Shown here: in pieces, positions 1 to 5,372 of the stretch | How the letters are laid out: each line of letters opens with the position of its first letter | How positions within the stretch are numbered: the stretch's first letter is position 1 | Assembly (NCBI GenBank): GCA_002337545.1 | Contig: DDGE01000018.1 | Location: 55,436-60,807 of the forward strand | Origin: Phycisphaerales bacterium UBA1910 | GTDB taxonomy: Bacteria > Planctomycetota > Phycisphaerae > Phycisphaerales > UBA1924 | Length of the DNA stretch: 5,372 bases | Reading direction: 5' to 3' | Notes under the pieces: model-generated | The model's database searches: none | What the model was told of the DNA's origin: nothing | Seen by the model: only the letters and a program-made list of their open reading frames with translations | Position numbers and translations under genes: made by a program

Positions 1-2
1 TG

Positions 3-1085
3 GGGCTGTTCCTGGAGATCAAGCTGGCGTTCTGGGTCACGATGGGTATCCCAATCTCATTCCTTGGCGGGTTGCTTTTCATGCCAGCTCTTGGTGTGAC
101 CATCAACATGATCTCCATGTTCGCGTTCATCATCGCTCTGGGCATTGTCGTCGATGACGCGATCGTCGCCGGCGAGAATATCTACGAATACCGCCAGCGC
201 GGAATGGATTTTCGAACCGCGGCGATCAAGGGTGCTCAGGATGTCGCCATCCCCATCACATTCGCCATCCTGACCAATGTGGTCGCATTCATGCCCCTCT
301 ACTTCGTCCCCGGCTTCATGGGCAAGATCTGGCGGGTCATCCCGCTCGTGGTCTGTACCGTCTTTCTGGTGTCGTTGGCTGAAGCACTGTTCATCCTTCC
401 TTCGCACCTCTCACACATGAGCGACGATGATCGCAAGCCCATGCTGCGTTGGATCCATGCGCGGCAGCAGGCATTCAGCCGACTCGTCTCACGGTTCATT
501 GAGGGCGTCTTTGGCCCTGCCCTGCGCAGCATGATGGCATACCGCTACCTCGTCATGGCTATCGGCTTTTCTGTCGTGATCGCCGCCGGTGCGTATGTCG
601 CATCGGGACGCATCGGTTTCATCCTGATGCCAAAGACTGAGTCAGACTCAGCCGTGGTCACCGCGACCCTGCCCTACGGCAGCCCCATGACAAGCATGCA
701 ACGCGTCCAGGACATTCTGGTCGACGCGGGCAGAGTGGTCGTTGACGATGCCGGTGGTGAACAGATGGCCGACGGGGTGTTCGCCAACATCTCGAACAAC
801 TCAGTCGAAGTCCAGTTCTACCTCACCGACCCAGATATTCGTCCCCTTTCAACAGGCGAGTTCGTCAAGCGCTGGCGTGATGCCGTCGGCGATATCGCCG
901 GACTGGAATCGCTGAAGTTCGAATCCGACCGGGGTGGGCCGGGCTCTGGCGATGCCCTCACTATTGAACTCAGCCACCGCGACATCGACACGCTCGATCG
1001 TGCCAGCGAAGCCCTCGCGGCACGCCTGGGCGAGTTCAGCGTGGTCAAGGACATCGATGATGGCTACACGCCTGGCAAGCGGTAG
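3..1085 (+). CDS. RND efflux permease, segment before the TAG (5' end outside window)
   Basis: Frame 3 is open from the window edge and reads GLFLEIKLAFWVTMGIPIS, the normal approach to TM3 of RND permeases. The ATG at 42 is therefore internal and not the start. Numbering from that Met, TM3 is at about 1-20 and TM4 at about 21-42. TM4 carries the VVDDAIV motif with the paired aspartates D38 and D39 (codons 153-158), equivalent to AcrB D407 and D408 of the proton relay. TM5 is at about 69-90 and TM6 at about 95-120. An amphipathic stretch near 132-165 precedes TM7 at about 168-190. From about 195 the second large periplasmic loop (porter subdomains) begins, and it is cut at residue 347, near AcrB position 720. 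A product ending here would lack TM8-12 and half the proton pathway, so it should not work as a pump. It might be unstable or interfere with intact protomers (inference). Confidence 0.7.
   Translation, partial: GLFLEIKLAFWVTMGIPISFLGGLLFMPALGVTINMISMFAFIIALGIVVDDAIVAGENIYEYRQRGMDFRTAAIKGAQDVAIPITFAILTNVVAFMPLYFVPGFMGKIWRVIPLVVCTVFLVSLAEALFILPSHLSHMSDDDRKPMLRWIHARQQAFSRLVSRFIEGVFGPALRSMMAYRYLVMAIGFSVVIAAGAYVASGRIGFILMPKTESDSAVVTATLPYGSPMTSMQRVQDILVDAGRVVVDDAGGEQMADGVFANISNNSVEVQFYLTDPDIRPLSTGEFVKRWRDAVGDIAGLESLKFESDRGGPGSGDALTIELSHRDIDTLDRASEALAARLGEFSVVKDIDDGYTPGKR
1083..1085 (+). other. In-frame TAG nonsense codon inside the RND pump frame
   Basis: The codons read CGG TAG TAC AGT TTC. Homologues usually have GKxQY or similar here, so Gln (CAG) to stop (TAG) by one C-to-T transition is the most economical explanation. 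The other three complete reading-frame ends in the window use TAA (pump, katG) and TGA (paiB), so there is no evidence that UAG is reassigned. The following bases (TAC) do not match known strong readthrough contexts that I recall. Confidence 0.85.
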
Positions 1086-1133
1086 TACAGTTTCACCATC
1101 AATGACACGGGCGAGAGTCTCGGGCTGACCGCG

Positions 1134-2084
1134 ATGAATATCGCTTCCCAGGTCCGCAACTCGTTCCAAGGCAACGAGTCCTACCGCCAGCAACGCGGAC
1201 GCAACGAGGTCACCATCCGAGTGCGTCGCCCCGAGAGCGAGCGGGTCAGTCTCTACGATGTCGAGAACCTCGTCATCCAGACCCCCGCAGGCGACGATGT
1301 CCCGCTCTTCGATGTCGCGACCGCGACGCCCGGGCGAGCATACACCTCTATCAGCCGGCGAGACGCACGCCGAACCGTGACGGTGTCGGCAGATGTAGAT
1401 CCAGTCGGTGAAACGAGCCGAGTGCAATCCGTGCTTTCCTCAGATGTATTACCAGAACTGGCTCGCGACTACCCCGGGCTGACCTACGCCTACGAGGGAA
1501 AGCAGGCGGACTTCGCCGAATCCCTCAGCGCACTGCTCAAAGGGCTAATCCTCGCCTTGCTCACCATCTACATCCTCCTCGCAGTTCCATTCAAAAGCTA
1601 CATCCAGCCCATGGTGGTGATGCTGGCCATCCCATTCGGGATTGTCGGAGCCCTCCTCGGTCATGTGATCATGGGATACAACATCTCGATCATGAGCATC
1701 ATGGGCGTTGTGGCGCTTGGTGGCGTGGTGGTCAACGACTCGCTCGTCCTCATCGAGTACACCAACCGCCTCCGGTCCGAGCAGGGGATGAATCCCTTCG
1801 ACGCCGTATGCAACGCCGCGATCCGTCGTTTCCGTCCAATCTTGCTCACCACCCTGACCACATTCTGCGGCCTGGCTCCGATGATCTTCGAGACATCACG
1901 GCAGGCACGCTTCCTGATTCCCATGGCCCTCTCGCTCGGGTTCGGGATCCTGTTCGCTACGGCGATTACGCTGATCATCGTCCCCGCGCTCTACCTGATG
2001 ATCGATGACCTGCATGTCCTCTTCGGAAAAGCCCGGCGCATCGGCCTTCCCATCGAACCATCTGGAGCCGGTGAACATGCGTAA
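1134..2084 (+). CDS. RND efflux permease, C-terminal segment after the TAG
   Basis: This is the same frame as the upstream segment; the true peptide continuity runs from codon 1086. The first ATG after the stop is at 1134 but has no Shine-Dalgarno sequence in front (GGGCTGACCGCG), so independent initiation is doubtful. Numbering from that Met, residues 1-125 are the rest of the second periplasmic loop, including the QQRGRNEV and RRDARRTVTV stretches typical of the family. TM8 is at about 134-153, TM9 at about 158-180, TM10 at about 184-209, TM11 at about 234-252 and TM12 at about 262-290. TM10 reads GGVVVNDSLVLIEYTNRL. The position of AcrB Lys940 is Asn here (N201, codon 1734-1736), a substitution I recall as common in the VVVNDSLVL subgroup. 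A short hydrophilic tail ends at the TAA. The segment aligns without gaps by eye, suggesting recent selection for function. Confidence 0.65.
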   Translation: MNIASQVRNSFQGNESYRQQRGRNEVTIRVRRPESERVSLYDVENLVIQTPAGDDVPLFDVATATPGRAYTSISRRDARRTVTVSADVDPVGETSRVQSVLSSDVLPELARDYPGLTYAYEGKQADFAESLSALLKGLILALLTIYILLAVPFKSYIQPMVVMLAIPFGIVGALLGHVIMGYNISIMSIMGVVALGGVVVNDSLVLIEYTNRLRSEQGMNPFDAVCNAAIRRFRPILLTTLTTFCGLAPMIFETSRQARFLIPMALSLGFGILFATAITLIIVPALYLMIDDLHVLFGKARRIGLPIEPSGAGEHA

Positions 2085-2184
2085 TGGCGAGGTTCTGGCA
2101 CAGCGAGACTCTTCGCCTCGGACACGCCGAATTGCCAAAGAAGAGCAAGCATCCATGACACGAAAGGAGGAAGACCCGTCATAA
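2077..2184 (+). CDS. Possible 35-residue small ORF overlapping the pump stop codon (hypothetical)
   Basis: An ATG at 2077 overlaps the last codons of the pump gene in another frame and runs 35 codons to the TAA at 2182-2184. A GGAG at 2064-2067 lies 9 nt before the ATG, so translational coupling with the pump is possible. The product would be very polar and charged, beginning MRNGEVLAQRD and ending RKEEDPS. It has no membrane segment, so it is unlike the AcrZ-type small pump partner. I recognise no family. Its TAA overlaps a further ATG (TAATG), which opens only six codons ending at the TGA at 2202-2204. The ORF is short enough to arise by chance, and the hydrophilic composition could simply be translated spacer. 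Confidence 0.18.
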   Translation: MRNGEVLAQRDSSPRTRRIAKEEQASMTRKEEDPS

Positions 2185-2185
2185 T
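2155..2185 (+). promoter_or_regulatory. Candidate sigma70-type promoter for the PaiB-family gene
   Basis: ATGACA at 2155-2160 matches five of six bases of the -35 consensus. CATAAT at 2180-2185 matches five of six of the -10 consensus. The spacer is 19 nt, longer than the optimal 17. A start near 2192 would give a leader of about 20 nt carrying the GAGGA site. The alternative is that the gene is simply read through from the pump operon 128 nt upstream. Confidence 0.3.
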
Positions 2186-2202
2186 GGAATCAGTACCGAA
2201 GT

Positions 2203-2207
2203 GAGGA
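2203..2207 (+). promoter_or_regulatory. Shine-Dalgarno site (GAGGA) fixing the paiB start at ATG 2213
   Basis: GAGGA ends 5 nt before the ATG at 2213, ideal spacing. The alternative GTG at 2201 overlaps this motif and has no good site of its own. The AAAGGAGG at 2163-2170 is about 30 nt from that GTG, too far to serve it. Starting at 2213 gives the N-terminus MTYPPASRTEPD, matching the usual short PaiB beginning. Confidence 0.6.
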
Positions 2208-2212
2208 TCTCC

Positions 2213-2845
2213 ATGACCTACCCGCCAGCATCGCGCACCGAACCTGATATGGCTCAGGCACTCCAGCTCATGCGTGAACACCCTTTCGCACACTTCATTA
2301 CCGCCCACGACGGGCTCCATTCCACCCGTATCCCCTTCGTTACTGATACACAGAACCAACGCCCAGCCCAACTCAGGGGTCATGTCAACGCGCTCAACCC
2401 CCAAGCCCACGGACTCGATGCCGCACCAGTGCTGGTCGCATTCTCAGGTCCCTCAACCTATGTCTCCCCTAACTGGCGCGTCGACAAAACAAGAGGTGGC
2501 ACATACGACTATCAGGAAGTCATCGTCCGCGGCACCGCCCGCGTTGTCGAGGGCATCGAACACTTCAAAGCCATGATCGACGACCTCTCTCGCCTCATCG
2601 AACCCCAATACGCAGAAGTGGGGGACGGCCCGGTCTGGCAGATCTCAGACGCGACGCCCGGTTACATCGAAAGACTGGTCCCGCACATCACGCAGTTTGT
2701 CATTGATATTGAACACTGCGAGATGATCTCAAAGCTTCATCAACAGTTCCCCGAGGAAGATCGCCGATCAGTCGCAGAGCATCTCATGAAATGCAATCGT
2801 GATGAGTCCCGTGCGATAGCAAAGAAGATCCGCCAGACTCTCTGA
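2213..2845 (+). CDS. paiB: PaiB-family FMN-binding split-barrel protein
   Basis: The 210-residue product has the length and motif order of the PaiB family (FMN-binding negative transcriptional regulator). Visible landmarks are EHPF at 22-25, LRGHV at 54-58, FSGP at 77-80, YVSPNW at 83-88, TYDYQEVIVRG at 97-107, YIERLVPHI at 151-159, and a KLHQ-plus-PEEDR stretch at 174-183. The last replaces the usual KLSQN-PEEDR ending. The protein is cytoplasmic, with no signal peptide or membrane segment. In Bacillus subtilis, PaiB together with the acetyltransferase PaiA represses protease and sporulation genes. In Gram-negative bacteria the role is largely unknown, so the family assignment is firmer than the function. 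The usual TWNY motif is TYDY here and the loop before it is shorter, so flavin binding may differ (inference). No paiA lies beside it within the window. Its stop codon lies inside a hairpin shared with the convergent katG. Confidence 0.82.
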   Translation: MTYPPASRTEPDMAQALQLMREHPFAHFITAHDGLHSTRIPFVTDTQNQRPAQLRGHVNALNPQAHGLDAAPVLVAFSGPSTYVSPNWRVDKTRGGTYDYQEVIVRGTARVVEGIEHFKAMIDDLSRLIEPQYAEVGDGPVWQISDATPGYIERLVPHITQFVIDIEHCEMISKLHQQFPEEDRRSVAEHLMKCNRDESRAIAKKIRQTL

Positions 2846-2854
2846 CGGATCTTC
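2824..2854. terminator. Hairpin between convergent paiB and katG, likely bidirectional terminator
   Basis: GAAGATCCG at 2824-2832 pairs perfectly with CGGATCTTC at 2846-2854. After one mismatch (2833 with 2845), CAGA at 2834-2837 pairs with TCTG at 2841-2844, leaving a 3-nt loop: 13 pairs in 31 nt. The paiB stop codon (2843-2845) sits inside it. On the minus strand it begins 33 nt after the katG stop and is followed by TTTGCTAT, a weak U-rich tail. On the plus strand the tail is CCAGATG with no U run, so plus-strand termination may be inefficient or Rho-assisted. Confidence 0.6.
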
Positions 2855-2887
2855 CCAGATGCATGAAGTGTTATTCGGTACGGTTCG

Positions 2888-5209
2888 TTAGGTTCGGGAA
2901 AGCTCGAACCGGTCGAGCATCATCACCTTGTTCCACGCCTCGATAAAGTCTTTGACCATCCGCTCGTGACCATCATTCGCGCCGTACACCTCAGCGATCG
3001 CACGGAGCTGCGAGTTCGACCCGAAGATCAGATCACAACGAGTTGCGGTGTACTTCGTCTCACCGGTATCACGGACATTGATGTTGAACATGGTCTCCTG
3101 ATCATCCGTTGGGACCCACGCGTAATCCATATCAGTAAGGACACGGAAGAAATCGTTGGTCAGCTTCCCGGGTGTTTCCGTAAAGACGCCGTGCTTCGAG
3201 TGATCGTAGTTCTGTTCGAGCACACGCAAGCCACCAACCAGAACGGTCCATTCGGGCGCAGAGAGTTTCAGCAGGTTTGCTCGATCGAGGAAGACCCGCT
3301 CCGGCGAAACCCTGAACTCAATGTCGTCACGCTTGAAGTTGCGGAAACCATCTGCCACCGGCTGGAGCCACTCAAAGCTCTCGATATCCGTCTGCTCTTG
3401 GGTGCAGTCCGTTCGTCCGGGGGTGAACGGAACCTCGGCATCAATGCCGCCGTCCTTTGCCGCTTTTTCAACAGCCGCACACCCACCGAGAACGATTAGG
3501 TCCGCGAGTGAAACCCGCTTGTTTCCACTCTGTGAGTTGTTGAACTCGCTCTGGATACTTTTGAGTGTATCGAGCACCTTGGAGAGTTCATCAGGACGGT
3601 TCACGGCCCAGTTGCGCTGCGGGTCGAGCGCGACGCGTGCACCGTTGGCACCGCCACGCTTATCCGAGTCGCGGTAGGTGGACGCGGATGACCACGCCGC
3701 CGACACCAGTTCGGAGACCGAGAGTCCCTTGCCGAGAATCGCCTGCTTGAGGTTCGCGATATCGGTGTCGTTGACGAGATCATGATCCACTGCGGGGATT
3801 GGATCCTGCCAGATCAGCTCCTCGCTCGGTACTTCCGGGCCAAGGTATCGAGATTTGGGTCCCATGTCACGGTGCGTCAGCTTGTACCAAGCACGAGCGA
3901 AGCAGTCGCTGAAGTAATCAAAGTCTTCGACGAACCGCTCGCAGATCTTGCGGTATTCAGGATCAACCTTGAGCGCGATATCCGTCGCGAGCATCATGAG
4001 CTCGTTCTCCTGACCCTCGACATGCGCATCTGGCGTTTTGGGCGCATCGCCCTGCTTGGGCTTGTACTGCAATCCACCCGCGGGGCTCTTGGTGAGTTCC
4101 CAGTCATATTTCAGCAGGTTCTCAAGGAATGAGTTGTCCCATGCGATCGGGTTCGGAGTCCATGCGCCTTCGATGCCACTGGTCATCGCGTACTTGGCGA
4201 ACCCAGTTCCTTCCTCGTTCTGCCAGCCCATCCCCTGTGCGCTGATCGGTGCGCCCTCTGGGGCCGGACCGATCTTGTCCGCTGGAACCGCGCCGTGGCT
4301 CTTCCCGAAGGCGTGCCCGCCCGCGATCAACGCGACCGTCTCCTCATCATTCATCGCCATACGGGCAAAGGTTACGCGGATATCGCCAACAGATGAGAAG
4401 GGGCAACCGTCGCGACGCGGACCTTCCGGGTGAACATAGATCAGCCCTTGGAAGCTCGCCGCCAGCGGGGCCTCGAGGTCGTAGTTCTCGTCGCCGGGCT
4501 CGCCGGTCCATCGCTTGGTCCGTGTGACCATGTCTCCCGGATGGTCACCGGGCTGCGCATCACGGTCGTCGCGGGCGTGGGAGAACTCTTCCACGCTCTT
4601 GCCGTCCCAGAACTCCTCGCCAAAGTACAAGCCGCGATCCGGTTCCCATGTATCGATCCGTCCGCCTCCGAACCCGAAAGTCTTGAAGCCCATATCTTCG
4701 AGCGCAACATTTCCGGTCAGGATCATCAGATCGGCCCAGGAAATTGCCGCTCCATACTTCTTCTTGACGGGCCAGAGCAGTCGGCGTGATTTATCGATAT
4801 TCCCGTTGTCATCCCATGAGTTCGTGGGGGCGAATCGTTGCAAACCCGTGCTCGCACCACCCCGACCATCTGCGATGCGGTATGTGCCCGCGGCGTGCCA
4901 CGCCATGCGAACCATCTGGGGCCCATAGTGCCCGTAGTCTGCGGGCCACCAGCTCTGTGAGTCGGTAAGGACTTTCCGGATGTCCGCTTTCACCTCGTCC
5001 AGATCGAGTTTCTCGAACGCCTTGGCGTAATCCTCGTCCCCGAGCGGGTTCGCCATCGGCGGGTTCTGATGAAGGAGCTCGACCTGGAGTCGCTGCGGCC
5101 ACCAGTCGCTGATATCAGGACCGGAGCCAAAGGCTCCCCCCACACTATTGCCCATAAATGGGCACTTGGACTGCTTCCCGGATTGATTGTTCGTCTGCGT
5201 TGGAGACAT
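2888..5209 (-). CDS. katG: Catalase-peroxidase KatG, complete
   Basis: The 773-residue bifunctional haem enzyme degrades hydrogen peroxide (catalase) and oxidises small donors (peroxidase) in the cytoplasm; no signal peptide is visible. The distal haem site is R101, W104 and H105 in [12 protein letters not shown]. The Met-Tyr-Trp adduct needed for catalase activity would be W104, Y258 and M284. The proximal triad is H299 ([10 protein letters not shown]), W350 and D410. D134, guarding the access channel, and the mobile arginine R447 (HRDMGP) are also present. S344 corresponds to M. tuberculosis Ser315. The degenerate C-terminal peroxidase-like domain spans about 465-773. The protein is longer than the familiar 726-740 residues, mainly from about 32 extra residues between W104 and Y258, in or near large loop 1 (about 190-250). 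The usual IYVNPEGP reads IYVHPEGP (H260). An AGGGAG site 5 nt upstream supports the ATG at 5209, and KCPF at 15-18 fits the normal N-terminus. The gene is monocistronic within the window and convergent with paiB. Confidence 0.97.
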   Translation of the reverse strand: MSPTQTNNQSGKQSKCPFMGNSVGGAFGSGPDISDWWPQRLQVELLHQNPPMANPLGDEDYAKAFEKLDLDEVKADIRKVLTDSQSWWPADYGHYGPQMVRMAWHAAGTYRIADGRGGASTGLQRFAPTNSWDDNGNIDKSRRLLWPVKKKYGAAISWADLMILTGNVALEDMGFKTFGFGGGRIDTWEPDRGLYFGEEFWDGKSVEEFSHARDDRDAQPGDHPGDMVTRTKRWTGEPGDENYDLEAPLAASFQGLIYVHPEGPRRDGCPFSSVGDIRVTFARMAMNDEETVALIAGGHAFGKSHGAVPADKIGPAPEGAPISAQGMGWQNEEGTGFAKYAMTSGIEGAWTPNPIAWDNSFLENLLKYDWELTKSPAGGLQYKPKQGDAPKTPDAHVEGQENELMMLATDIALKVDPEYRKICERFVEDFDYFSDCFARAWYKLTHRDMGPKSRYLGPEVPSEELIWQDPIPAVDHDLVNDTDIANLKQAILGKGLSVSELVSAAWSSASTYRDSDKRGGANGARVALDPQRNWAVNRPDELSKVLDTLKSIQSEFNNSQSGNKRVSLADLIVLGGCAAVEKAAKDGGIDAEVPFTPGRTDCTQEQTDIESFEWLQPVADGFRNFKRDDIEFRVSPERVFLDRANLLKLSAPEWTVLVGGLRVLEQNYDHSKHGVFTETPGKLTNDFFRVLTDMDYAWVPTDDQETMFNINVRDTGETKYTATRCDLIFGSNSQLRAIAEVYGANDGHERMVKDFIEAWNKVMMLDRFELSRT

Positions 5210-5214
5210 GGAAA

Positions 5215-5220
5215 CTCCCT
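5215..5220 (-). promoter_or_regulatory. Shine-Dalgarno site of katG (AGGGAG)
   Basis: On the minus strand the leader reads AGGGAGTTTCC then ATG, giving 5 nt spacing. No competing in-frame start with a comparable site lies upstream in the leader. Confidence 0.7.
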
Positions 5221-5256
5221 GTTTTATGGCTTTGAAGGGGGTATTGGATGACTACT

Positions 5257-5271
5257 TTAGAATGACTCTAG
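5257..5271. promoter_or_regulatory. Candidate PerR/Fur-family operator upstream of katG
   Basis: TTAGAAT-G-ACTCTAG is an imperfect 7-1-7 palindrome with five of seven pairs complementary. It matches 10 of 14 defined positions of the PerR box (TTATAAT-N-ATTATAA). It lies 47 nt upstream of the katG ATG, where a repressor would overlap or flank a promoter. PerR and OxyR are known regulators of catalase genes, and PerR often controls katA/katG. The match is inferred by eye and could be fortuitous in an AT-richer leader. Confidence 0.3.
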
Positions 5272-5372
5272 GCTACAAAGATCGACTTGCACACCCACAT
5301 CATGAGAGAACACGGCGTCGAATCGTGTTGTCTCAATACGCTGCCTGTATTTGAGTGTCAGCATCCCCTCAG

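Larger units (their letters stand above)
1..2084 (+). pseudogene. RND multidrug efflux permease (AcrB/HAE1-like), 5'-partial and interrupted by an in-frame stop
   Basis: One continuous reading frame, first full codon at position 3, runs to the TAA at 2082-2084 and is broken only by the TAG at 1083-1085. Together the parts cover roughly AcrB residues 355 to the C-terminus. This family forms trimeric inner-membrane proton antiporters that pass substrates to a periplasmic adaptor and an outer-membrane channel. Residues on either side of the TAG join smoothly into the normal family sequence (GKR, stop, YSFTINDTGESLGLTA). The simplest reading is therefore a single CAG-to-TAG change, not two separate genes. 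No frameshift or second lesion is visible, so the loss would be recent, or the base is a sequencing or assembly error. Upstream sequence is missing, so I cannot check for an adaptor gene. The downstream neighbour is not an outer-membrane channel gene. Substrate is not predictable. Confidence 0.75.
5210..5372. other. katG upstream region, no convincing gene
   Basis: This 163-nt stretch is visibly richer in A and T near katG than the coding regions. It holds the katG ribosome site and the PerR-like palindrome. On the minus strand CTGACA (5354-5359), 17 nt, then TATTGA (5331-5336) is a weak promoter-like pair. CATAAA (5223-5228) is too close to the ribosome site to be a -10. No convincing sigma70 promoter for katG could be fixed. 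A plus-strand frame open from 5272 to the window edge lacks a supported start. Confidence 0.5.

Noticed and set aside
42..44. ATG at 42 as the true start of the pump
   Set aside because: The same frame is open to the window edge and encodes family sequence (LFLEIKLAFWVT) before this Met, so the gene begins upstream of the window.
1083..1085. UAG decoded as pyrrolysine or a reassigned sense codon
   Set aside because: The pump family does not use pyrrolysine, no supporting tRNA or synthetase is in the window, and a Gln-to-stop point change is simpler.
849..1427. A 192-codon open frame on the minus strand opposite the RND pump
   Set aside because: It lies antisense to a clear RND coding frame and spans the TAG region without any recognisable domain. 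It looks like a shadow frame.
2966..3499. A 177-codon open frame on the plus strand inside katG, plus several other plus-strand frames between 3300 and 4930
   Set aside because: All are antisense to a complete, strongly conserved katG. None has recognisable domains or a good ribosome site; they are by-products of GC-biased codons.
5223..5228. CATAAA on the minus strand as the katG -10 box
   Set aside because: Transcription would start within or after the ribosome binding site, leaving no functional leader.
1..5372. CRISPR arrays, tRNA or rRNA genes, insertion sequences or attachment sites
   Set aside because: I found no spaced repeats, no cloverleaf-like segments, no transposase motifs and no terminal inverted repeats with target duplications anywhere in the window.

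Overview
The window reads as ordinary chromosomal DNA from a Gram-negative, moderately GC-rich bacterium. An RND-type inner-membrane exporter implies a double-membrane envelope. The KatG has a variant style with a long loop insertion, which I loosely associate with marine environmental bacteria, possibly planctomycetes of the Phycisphaerae type. That lineage guess is weak: nothing here, such as rRNA, is diagnostic.

Layout, left to right. (1) Positions 1-2084, plus strand: the last two thirds of an AcrB-like RND efflux pump permease. Its 5' end lies outside the window, and an in-frame TAG at 1083-1085 interrupts it. The reading frame is otherwise intact and well conserved on both sides of the stop. 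(2) Positions 2085-2212: a short spacer with a possible 35-codon ORF overlapping the pump's stop codon, a possible sigma70-type promoter, and a Shine-Dalgarno site for the next gene. (3) Positions 2213-2845, plus strand: a PaiB-family FMN-binding split-barrel protein. (4) Positions 2824-2854: a strong hairpin spanning the paiB stop codon, between two convergent genes. (5) Positions 2888-5209, minus strand: a complete 773-residue catalase-peroxidase, KatG, with all catalytic residues and an enlarged large-loop-1 region. (6) Positions 5210-5372: the katG upstream region, with a good Shine-Dalgarno site and an imperfect 7-1-7 palindrome resembling a PerR/Fur-family operator. No convincing gene lies there.

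The genes do not form one pathway. The pump is the tail of an efflux operon whose adaptor gene is probably upstream. PaiB may be expressed alone or with the pump. KatG is a separately transcribed, cytoplasmic peroxide-defence enzyme. I see no mobile element, CRISPR array, tRNA or rRNA, and no clear sign of a new multi-gene system. The items most worth following up are the nonsense codon in the pump, the enlarged KatG loop, the PerR-like palindrome, and the hairpin shared by paiB and katG.
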